Assembly (NCBI GenBank): GCA_007122945.1 | Contig: SKSP01000491.1 | Coordinates: 1-6,190, forward strand | Length of the DNA: 6,190 nt | Source of the DNA: Ilumatobacteraceae bacterium | Lineage (GTDB): Bacteria; Actinomycetota; Acidimicrobiia; Acidimicrobiales; Ilumatobacteraceae | Direction of reading: 5' to 3' | Shown here: positions 1-4,971 of the stretch, one piece after another | How the letters are laid out: each line of letters begins with the position of its first letter | How positions within the stretch are numbered: the first letter of the stretch is position 1 | The notes under the pieces: generated by a model | The model's input: only the letters and a program-made list of their open reading frames with translations | The model's database searches: none | Told to the model about the DNA's origin: nothing | Translations under genes and position numbers: made by a program

Positions 1-729
1 GAGCTCAACCGGGCGTTCGACGCGGCCGCCGGCGACCGCGACGCTCGCGTGATCGTGCTCGCGGGTGCCGGACCGCACTTCAACGCCGGCCACGACCTGC
101 GCGACCGCACGCCGATCGCTGAGTTCGACACGGTGTCGACCTGGCGCGAGTTCGACGCGCCCGGCGCGGAGGGGTGGATGGCCGCCGAGCAGGAGTTGTA
201 CCTGCAGATGTGTCTGCGCTGGCGCGGCATCCCGAAGCCGACGATCGCCCAGGTCCACGGCCGCACCATCGCCGGTGGCCTGATGTTGATGTGGGTGTGC
301 GACCTGATCGTCGCCGCCGATGACGCCACGTTCAGCGACCCGACCGTCGCGTTCGGCGTGAACGGGGTCGAGTACTTCGCCCACCCGTGGGAGCTCGGGC
401 CGCGGAAGGCCAAGGAGCTGCTGTTCACCGGCGAGGAGTTGACCGCCGACGACGCGCGGGCGCTCGGCATGGTCAACCGGGTCGTGCCTCGCGAGGAGCT
501 CGAGGCGGTCACGCTGGCGCTGGCGGCGAAGATCGCGTCGAAGCCGTCCATGGGCCTCAAGCTCGCGAAGCAGTCGGTGAACCAGGCCGTCGACGCGCAG
601 GGTTTCCGCACGGCACTGGACTCGGCGATGTCGCTGCAGCAGCTCGGCCACTCGAACAACCAGCAAGTGCACGGCCTCCCGATCGATCCGGCCGGCCTGC
701 CACCGTCGATGCGACGACCCAGCGAGTGA
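1..729 (+). CDS. Enoyl-CoA hydratase/isomerase (crotonase) family protein, 5' end missing
   Basis: The reading frame is open from base 1, so the gene starts upstream; 242 codons remain of a family usually near 260-280. A GTG at 49 is internal, because the residues before it still look like crotonase (ELNRAFDAAAGDRDAR then VIVLAGAG). Family marks seen: FNAGHDL at residues 27-33 (first oxyanion-hole loop), IAGGLMLMWVCDLIVAA at about 90-106 (second oxyanion-hole loop and following helix), and the C-terminal ELLFTGEELTADDARALGMVNRVV region typical of the fold. Crotonases bind acyl-CoA thioesters and catalyse hydration, isomerisation, hydrolysis or C-C cleavage in the cytoplasm. Aligned by eye to rat mitochondrial enoyl-CoA hydratase, the two catalytic glutamates (E144, E164) correspond to Met95 and Thr115 here, so classical hydratase activity is doubtful and the true reaction is unknown. 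The superfamily call is secure; the specific reaction and substrate are not. Confidence 0.9.
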   Translation, partial: ELNRAFDAAAGDRDARVIVLAGAGPHFNAGHDLRDRTPIAEFDTVSTWREFDAPGAEGWMAAEQELYLQMCLRWRGIPKPTIAQVHGRTIAGGLMLMWVCDLIVAADDATFSDPTVAFGVNGVEYFAHPWELGPRKAKELLFTGEELTADDARALGMVNRVVPREELEAVTLALAAKIASKPSMGLKLAKQSVNQAVDAQGFRTALDSAMSLQQLGHSNNQQVHGLPIDPAGLPPSMRRPSE

Positions 730-751
730 CGAGGCGCGGCGCCGCGACCCC

Positions 752-778
752 TTGACGCGGCCGGTTGTCGTCTATAAC
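752..778 (+). promoter_or_regulatory. Candidate sigma-70-like promoter of the carotenoid oxygenase gene
   Basis: TTGACG at 752-757 matches a -35 box and TATAAC at 773-778 matches a -10 box; the 15-nt spacer is shorter than the usual 17. This is the most AT-rich patch in an otherwise very GC-rich stretch, and it lies 54 nt before the oxygenase ATG. Further upstream, 735-746 is a perfect GC-only palindrome (CGCGGC/GCCGCG) just after the crotonase stop; it has no T-run and is weak support for a terminator. The promoter is inferred from sequence match only. Confidence 0.5.
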
Positions 779-796
779 ACTGTTATGGACACTGTC
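774..796. promoter_or_regulatory. Paired palindromic operator (two ACACTGT-core sites), TetR-like
   Basis: ATAACACTGTTAT at 774-786 is a perfect 13-bp inverted repeat (ATAACA / TGTTAT around a central C). GACACTGTC at 788-796 is a second perfect 9-bp inverted repeat with the same ACACTGT core. Their centres (780 and 792) are 12 bp apart, about one helical turn. The first site overlaps the candidate -10 box, the geometry of a repressor that blocks RNA polymerase. Short perfect palindromes like this are typical of TetR-family dimers in actinobacterial catabolic genes. No regulator gene lies in the window, so the family assignment is inference. Confidence 0.55.
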
Positions 797-821
797 AGCA
801 ACGCAACGCACCGCCGACCCG

Positions 822-826
822 AGGAG
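822..826 (+). promoter_or_regulatory. Ribosome binding site of the carotenoid oxygenase gene
   Basis: AGGAG lies 5 nt before the ATG at 832, inside GAGGAGCGCCG. It is the only clear Shine-Dalgarno sequence among the gene starts in this window, and it selects this ATG. The other starts look leaderless. Confidence 0.7.
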
Positions 827-831
827 CGCCG

Positions 832-2259
832 ATGACCGAGACCCACACCCCCGCCGTCGATCACCCGAACGCCGGGGACCCGGCCGCGAACCCGTACCTG
901 GAGGGCAGCTTCGCCCCCGTCAGCGAGGAGCTGACGGCGTTCGACCTCCCCGTCGAGGGCGAGCTCCCGGTCGAGCTCGAGGGTCGCTACCTGCGCAACG
1001 GCCCGAACCCGATCGGCGACGTCGATCCGACGATCCACCACTGGTTCACCGGCGACGGCATGGTCCACGGCGTCCGGCTGCGCGGCGGTCGGGCGGAGTG
1101 GTACCGCAACCGCTACGTCGGCTCCGCGAACGTCGCCGACCACCGCGGCGAACCCGACATCCCCGGGCCGAACTGGAACGACAACCCCGGCGGGCCGAAC
1201 ACCAACGTGGGCGGGTTCGCCGGCACGACGTGGGCGACGGTCGAGGCGGGCGGGTGTCCGGTCGAGCTGACCTACGAGCTCGAGAGCGTCCGGCGCAACG
1301 ACTTCTTCGGCACGCTGCCGGGCGCGTTCACCGCGCACCCCAAGGTCGATCCGGCCACGGGCGAGATGCACGCCATGGTGTACGCCCCGGCGCAGTGGAT
1401 GGACCACGTCCAGTACGTCGTCGTGGGCACGGACGGGCGGGTCCGGCGCACGCTCGACGTCCCGCTGCCCGGCATGACGATGATGCACGACATGTCGCTG
1501 ACGGAGCGCTACGCCGTGATCTACGACCAGCCGTGCACGGTCGATCTCGACCTCGCCTTCGCCGATCGCTTCCCGTTCCGCTGGAACCCCGACCACGGCA
1601 ACCGGCTCGGCCTGCTCCCGCGGGAGTCCGACGACCCGGGCGAGATCGTCTGGATCGACGTTCCCCTCGGCTACGTGTTCCACCCGGCCAACGCCTTCGA
1701 CGCGCCCGACGGCACCGTCGTGATCGACCTGTGCCGGTACGAGAAGATGTTCGACACCGACCTGCTCGGGCCGTTCGGCGACGGGCTCGCCCGGCTCGAG
1801 CGATGGGTCCTCGACCCGGCGCGACGGACGGTGTCGACCACCGTCGTCGACGAGACGCCCAACGAGTTCCCCCGTCATCACGGTGCCCTCACGGCGCGAC
1901 CGTACCGCTACGTCTACTGCACCCCGGCCGGCGACGACCTCGGCCGCGGCTGGCCGACCATCAAGCACGACCTCACCACCGGCGGGCGGGAGGTGTTCGA
2001 CCACGGTCCCGGACGATGCGCGGGGGAGCCGGTGTTCGTCGCCCGCCCCGGCAGCGACCCGGTCGTCGACGAGGACGACGGCTGGCTGCTGACGATGGTC
2101 CACGACCTGGGCGAACGCAGCGCCGAGCTCGTCGTGATGGACGCCCGCGACCTCGGCCGCGGGTACGTCGCCCGGGTCACGCTGCCCCAGCGGGTGCCGT
2201 TCGGCTTCCACGGGAACTGGGTGAGCGACCGCGCCGTCCCGCCGCCGCCGGGGGCCTGA
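832..2259 (+). CDS. Carotenoid cleavage oxygenase family protein (RPE65/lignostilbene dioxygenase type)
   Basis: This 475-residue protein is full length for the family (about 450-500). Carotenoid cleavage oxygenases are non-haem Fe(II) enzymes that split a C=C bond of carotenoids, apocarotenoids or stilbenes with O2 to give carbonyl products. The fold is a seven-bladed propeller with four histidines holding the iron. All four are visible in their usual contexts: His169 (TAHPKVD), His219 (MMHDMSL), His284 (VFHPANAFD) and His460 (GFHGNWV). Glu345 (NEFPR) and Glu399 (GEPVFVARP) fit the second-shell glutamates. The N-terminal family signature GRYLRNGPNP is at 51-60, followed by HWFTGDGMVHG at 70-80. 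No signal peptide is seen, so it is probably cytosolic or membrane-associated. The ATG is supported by AGGAG 5 nt upstream. It has its own promoter and paired operator and converges with the next gene, 33 nt away. The substrate cannot be told from sequence; apocarotenoid or lignostilbene-like compounds are the main options. Confidence 0.95.
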   Translation: MTETHTPAVDHPNAGDPAANPYLEGSFAPVSEELTAFDLPVEGELPVELEGRYLRNGPNPIGDVDPTIHHWFTGDGMVHGVRLRGGRAEWYRNRYVGSANVADHRGEPDIPGPNWNDNPGGPNTNVGGFAGTTWATVEAGGCPVELTYELESVRRNDFFGTLPGAFTAHPKVDPATGEMHAMVYAPAQWMDHVQYVVVGTDGRVRRTLDVPLPGMTMMHDMSLTERYAVIYDQPCTVDLDLAFADRFPFRWNPDHGNRLGLLPRESDDPGEIVWIDVPLGYVFHPANAFDAPDGTVVIDLCRYEKMFDTDLLGPFGDGLARLERWVLDPARRTVSTTVVDETPNEFPRHHGALTARPYRYVYCTPAGDDLGRGWPTIKHDLTTGGREVFDHGPGRCAGEPVFVARPGSDPVVDEDDGWLLTMVHDLGERSAELVVMDARDLGRGYVARVTLPQRVPFGFHGNWVSDRAVPPPPGA

Positions 2260-2260
2260 T

Positions 2261-2291
2261 CGCCCGGCGCCGAGCCATCACCCGGGCGCCG
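2261..2291. terminator. Weak bidirectional hairpin between convergent genes
   Basis: The 33-nt gap between the two convergent stop codons holds two alternative 7-bp GC-rich stems: CGCCCGG (2261-2267) with CCGGGCG (2282-2288), or CGGCGCC (2265-2271) with GGCGCCG (2285-2291), with loops of 13-14 nt. There is no T-run on either side. Its position suits a shared terminator, but a stem this short could arise by chance in such GC-rich DNA. Confidence 0.3.
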
Positions 2292-2292
2292 C

Positions 2293-3879
2293 TCAACGCG
2301 AGTCGCGCGCGGACTGCTCGACCGCGGCGATCACCGCGACGACGACGAGCCCGACGAGCGCGGTCATCCCGACGATCGTGACCGCATGGAGGTCGACCGG
2401 TCCGGTGCTGCCCGGGTTGGCGAAGCCCGGGCCGATCGGTGCCTCGCCGAGGTCGACGAGCGTCGACAGCGCGAGCCACACCGACGCCGAGACGCCGCCG
2501 ATGACGAGTCCGAGCCCGTAGCTGCGCACGAGCAGGAACCCGATCACGCCGACATAGGCGAGCAGGCCGAGCTGCACGAGGCGACCGACCACGTACCACG
2601 TCGGCTGGCCGAGCCCGCCGGTGCCGGGGCTCCAGTTGTCCTGGATCGTCGCGACGCCCTCCGGGATGAGCGGCCCGGCCGCGGCGACCACGGCGGCGAC
2701 GGCGCCGAGCGAGGCGATCCAGGGGTTCAGCCCACGTCGAGCACGGTCGCGGCCCGCGCTCGCCAACGACACCACGAACGTGACGACGCCGAGCGCACCG
2801 GCGACGAGCAGCACCCAGTACCCGACGTCGCGGGTGATCGTCACCGTGAACGCCTCGGTGGTCGGACGGCCGACGGCGTCGATCGCGGCTTCCAGCGGGC
2901 GCTCGGCGAGACCGATGGTGAGCGTGACCCATCCGGCGATGGCCAGCCCGGCACCGCCGGTGAGCCCGGCGGCCCAACGCTGCCGGAACCCGGCACCGAT
3001 CACGCCGACGAGGAGCGCGACGAGCGCGACGATCATCGCTCCCGGAAGGTTCGTGCCGAGATCGGCGACCATCCAGTCCCCGGTGTCGAACGCGGGCGAA
3101 CCGGCGTCGGTGCGGATCGCCACGACCCGGGGGAACATCCCGAACACCGCCGCCATCCCCGTGACGAGGCCGATGCCCGACACCGCGCCGATGCGGAAAC
3201 GGCCGAGCAGCGTGTCGTCGGTGTCGAGCAGGCGCGGGGCGTCGGCGGGCATCTCGGTGGTCGGCGCGGTGACCGGCGCGACTGACGGAGCGTGCTGTGC
3301 AGTCGTCACCGCCACGGGCGCGGGCGCGGGGTCGCGGAGCAGGTCCGGTTCGTCGAGCGCCAGGTCGTACAGCCGGGGCGGGACCGCGACCGGCCGGGGC
3401 CCGGGTTCGGGTTCGGGTTCGGGTTCGGGCTCGGGCTCGGGCTCGGGCTCGGGTTCGATCGCCGGCTCCGGCGGGGGCGTCCGGACCGGTGGTTCACCGG
3501 GGGGCGGGAACGAGGCACCGACCTCGATCGGCTGGGTCGGCGGCGAATCGTCGGCGACGACGTCGATCGGCTGCGTGCGCTCGCCCGGATCGGCGACATC
3601 GCCGGTGACCACGTCGATCGGCTGCGTGCGCTCACCCGGATCGGCGGCACCATCAGGATCGGCGGCACCATCAGGGTCGTCGCCGATGCCATCGCCCGGG
3701 TCGTCGCCGGTGCCAATGCCGGTCGTGCCGGTGCCGGTCGTGCCGGTGTCGATCGTGCCGGTGCCGGTCGTGCCGGTGTCGATCGTGCCGGCCGGCACGT
3801 CGGCTGGAAGGACCCAGCCGCACTCGGCGCACGCGCGTTGGCCCGCTCGGACCTCGGCACCGCACCGGTTGCAGAACAT
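2293..3879 (-). CDS. Zinc-ribbon, repeat-linker, multi-pass membrane protein of unknown function
   Basis: I do not recognise a named family for this 528-residue protein. Residues 1-22 form a zinc ribbon with two CxxC knuckles (Cys3/Cys6 and Cys17/Cys20, in FCNRCG and CAECGW). Residues 31-220 are a low-complexity, probably disordered linker: a Thr/Gly stretch with TIDTGTTGTG twice (about 32-51), Asp/Gly/Pro repeats, three TQPI(D/E)V motifs (Thr85, Thr102, Thr115), nine Glu-Pro pairs (142-159) and a Pro/Ala/Thr segment. Residues about 230-520 are hydrophobic with roughly eight membrane segments (near 230-250, 280-297, 302-325, 353-373, 386-404, 430-450, 455-475 and 498-519). The zinc ribbon and linker are probably cytoplasmic. 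The ATG at 3879 is preferred because it starts directly at the ribbon and has a TAGCAT box 7 nt upstream; an ATG at 3999 would run into gluQ. The frame and domains are clear. Signalling or scaffolding roles are only suggestions. Confidence 0.85.
   Translation of the reverse strand: MFCNRCGAEVRAGQRACAECGWVLPADVPAGTIDTGTTGTGTIDTGTTGTGTTGIGTGDDPGDGIGDDPDGAADPDGAADPGERTQPIDVVTGDVADPGERTQPIDVVADDSPPTQPIEVGASFPPPGEPPVRTPPPEPAIEPEPEPEPEPEPEPEPEPGPRPVAVPPRLYDLALDEPDLLRDPAPAPVAVTTAQHAPSVAPVTAPTTEMPADAPRLLDTDDTLLGRFRIGAVSGIGLVTGMAAVFGMFPRVVAIRTDAGSPAFDTGDWMVADLGTNLPGAMIVALVALLVGVIGAGFRQRWAAGLTGGAGLAIAGWVTLTIGLAERPLEAAIDAVGRPTTEAFTVTITRDVGYWVLLVAGALGVVTFVVSLASAGRDRARRGLNPWIASLGAVAAVVAAAGPLIPEGVATIQDNWSPGTGGLGQPTWYVVGRLVQLGLLAYVGVIGFLLVRSYGLGLVIGGVSASVWLALSTLVDLGEAPIGPGFANPGSTGPVDLHAVTIVGMTALVGLVVVAVIAAVEQSARDSR
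3403..3456. repeat. Nine tandem GGGYTC hexamers (Glu-Pro repeat, G-tract array)
   Basis: Nine consecutive 6-bp units on the + strand: four GGGTTC, four GGGCTC, then one GGGTTC. On the minus strand they encode nine Glu-Pro dipeptides in the zinc-ribbon membrane protein. On the + strand, which is the template for that gene, they give nine GGG tracts separated by exactly 3 nt, which meets the usual G-quadruplex pattern more than twice over. Confidence 0.95.
3560..3646. repeat. 51-bp direct repeat encoding the TQPIDVV modules
   Basis: Bases 3560-3595 recur at 3611-3646 with one mismatch (3583 G versus 3634 A), a spacing of 51 bp or 17 codons. On the minus strand each copy encodes ADPGERTQPIDVV. 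A third, diverged copy of the motif (PPTQPIEV) lies next to it at about 3520-3540. The spacing keeps the frame, so copy number could change without breaking the gene. Confidence 0.85.
3638..3673. repeat. 18-bp perfect tandem duplication
   Basis: The 18-bp unit GGATCGGCGGCACCATCA occurs at 3638-3655 and again, identical, at 3656-3673. It encodes the duplicated Asp/Gly/Ala-rich stretch of the linker (DPDGAADPDGAADPG). Perfect identity suggests a recent duplication by slippage. Confidence 0.9.
3723..3791. repeat. 30-bp perfect tandem repeat, 2.3 copies
   Basis: The sequence is perfectly periodic at 30 bp over 69 bp; for example 3731-3760 equals 3761-3790. It encodes two copies of TIDTGTTGTG in the N-terminal linker. 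A degenerate 6-bp sub-period (GTGCCG/GTCGTG-like) is visible within the unit. The lack of any mismatch points to recent expansion. Confidence 0.9.
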
Positions 3880-3886
3880 GTCGGCG

Positions 3887-3892
3887 ATGCTA
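3887..3892 (-). promoter_or_regulatory. Leaderless -10 box for the zinc-ribbon membrane protein
   Basis: On the minus strand TAGCAT is followed by 7 nt (CGCCGAC) and then the ATG at 3879. No Shine-Dalgarno sequence precedes the ATG. A TANNNT box this close to a start codon is the standard arrangement for a leaderless transcript in Actinobacteria. The divergent gluQ start at 3941 has only a poor match (GAGACT at 3929-3934) and no ribosome binding site; 3880-3940 is the whole intergenic space for both genes. Confidence 0.55.
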
Positions 3893-3940
3893 CGGGGCGA
3901 GTCCCCCTCGGCGCGGGCGATCCTGGGCGAGACTGCCGTC

Positions 3941-4951
3941 GTGGCTGGAAGATTCGCACCGTCGCCCACCGGCGACCTGCACGTCGGGAACCTTCGCACG
4001 GCACTCGTCGCCTGGCTGCTGGCCCGCGGCGAGGGGCGCGAGTTCCTCGTCCGCTTCGAGGACCTCGACCGGGTGGCCGCGTCGGTCGAGCACGAGCATC
4101 GTCAGCTCGCCGATCTGGCGGCGCTCGGCCTCGACCACGACGGCGTCGTCGTGCGCCAGAGCGAGCGCTTCGACCTCTACCGCGACGCGATCGCCGACCT
4201 CGACCGTGCCGGGTTGGTCTATCCGTGCTGGTGCACCCGGCGTGAGATCGCCGCCGAGATCGCCGCCAGCACGAGCGCCCCCCACGGACCGACCCCGGAC
4301 GCACCCGACGACGTGGACGTACCCCGCGACGTGGAGGTACCCGGCGACGTGATGGTCCCCGACGGCGCCTACCCGGGCACCTGTCGCGACCTGTCGTCGG
4401 TGGCGCGTCGCGAGCGGGAGGCCGGTGAGCGTCCGGCGGCGCTGCGGCTGCGGAGCGACGACGCAGTGGTGGAGGTGAACGACCGTGTGCACGGTCGGCG
4501 ACGCGGTCGCGTCGACGACGTCGTGCTGCAGCGCGGCGACGGCGTTCCGGCGTACAACCTGGCCGTCGTGGTGGACGACCACCTCCAGGGCGTGACCCAG
4601 GTGGTGCGCGGCGACGACCTGCTGTCGTCGACGCCGCGGCAGGTCCACCTGCAAGACCTGCTCGGGTTGGCCACGCCCGAGTACGCGCACGTTCCCCTCG
4701 TGCTCGGTCCCGACGGCGAGCGCCTCGCCAAACGGCACGGTGCCGTCACCCTCACCGACCTCGCTCGCGAGGGCGTCGACCGCGCCGAGATCCTCGGCCG
4801 CCTGGTCCGCACGCTCGGCATCGACGTGGTCGGTCCGGTGCCCGACGCCCGCACGATCCTCGACCGGTTCCGGCTCGCCGCGCTGCCACGCGAGCCACTG
4901 ATCTGGGACGCCTCCCACGCCCGCGAGGGCGACCGCCCGGTCGGCGGATGA
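3941..4951 (+). CDS. gluQ: Glutamyl-Q tRNA(Asp) synthetase
   Basis: GluQ activates glutamate with ATP and attaches it to the queuosine base in the anticodon of tRNA(Asp). It is a paralogue of the glutamyl-tRNA synthetase catalytic core without an anticodon-binding domain. Seen here (336 aa, against about 300 in E. coli): the start FAPSPTGDLHVGNLRTA at 5-21 with the HIGH-class motif HVGN, the zinc site Cys96, Cys98, Tyr144 and Cys148 (YPCWC and YPGTC), NLAVVVDDHLQGVTQVVRGDDLL at 206-228, and the KMSKS-class motif RLAKRHG at 261-267. The protein ends soon after, as expected for GluQ. About 34 extra residues with three DVxVP-like repeats sit between Cys98 and Tyr144. The GTG at 3941 is chosen because it starts directly at the conserved GRFAPSPTG; the frame stays open far upstream only as antisense sequence. 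The 3' end abuts the transpeptidase region. Whether this organism makes queuosine cannot be seen from the window. Confidence 0.92.
   Translation: MAGRFAPSPTGDLHVGNLRTALVAWLLARGEGREFLVRFEDLDRVAASVEHEHRQLADLAALGLDHDGVVVRQSERFDLYRDAIADLDRAGLVYPCWCTRREIAAEIAASTSAPHGPTPDAPDDVDVPRDVEVPGDVMVPDGAYPGTCRDLSSVARREREAGERPAALRLRSDDAVVEVNDRVHGRRRGRVDDVVLQRGDGVPAYNLAVVVDDHLQGVTQVVRGDDLLSSTPRQVHLQDLLGLATPEYAHVPLVLGPDGERLAKRHGAVTLTDLAREGVDRAEILGRLVRTLGIDVVGPVPDARTILDRFRLAALPREPLIWDASHAREGDRPVGG
4307..4360 (+). repeat. Three 18-bp degenerate repeats inside gluQ
   Basis: Three 18-bp units (4307-4324, 4325-4342, 4343-4360) encode DDVDVP, RDVEVP and GDVMVP. They form much of an insertion within the zinc-binding loop of GluQ, between the Cys-x-Cys pair and the Tyr-x3-Cys pair. 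The units differ at several bases, so the expansion is older than those in the neighbouring membrane-protein gene. Confidence 0.75.
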
Positions 4952-4957
4952 CCCCAC

Positions 4958-4963
4958 TAGGAT
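4958..4963 (+). promoter_or_regulatory. Leaderless -10 box for the L,D-transpeptidase gene
   Basis: TAGGAT is followed by 8 nt and then GTG at 4972, with no ribosome binding site between. It lies just past the gluQ stop codon at 4949-4951. If translation began at the upstream ATG (4948), this box would be read as codons CCA CTA GGA TCT, all ending in A or T and unlike the rest of the gene, which supports a promoter here instead of coding sequence. No convincing -35 box is seen. Confidence 0.55.
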
Positions 4964-4971
4964 CTGCGCTC

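Noticed and set aside
735..746. Intrinsic terminator after the crotonase gene
   Set aside because: The palindrome is GC-only, with no proper loop and no T-run; such 12-mers are common in DNA of this composition.
772..2211. 479-codon open frame on the minus strand opposite the carotenoid oxygenase
   Set aside because: It mirrors the oxygenase codons in GC-rich DNA, its translation is Arg/Val/Asp-rich with no domain, and the + strand protein has all catalytic residues of a known family.
2621..3940. Long open extension upstream of gluQ in the same frame
   Set aside because: It is antisense to the zinc-ribbon membrane protein, consists of Ser/Pro/Gly low-complexity sequence, and the conserved GluQ N-terminus begins exactly at the GTG at 3941.
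3880..3999. Forty extra N-terminal residues for the zinc-ribbon membrane protein using ATG 3999
   Set aside because: They would overlap gluQ, have no conserved look, and lie upstream of a good leaderless promoter and the zinc ribbon start at 3879.
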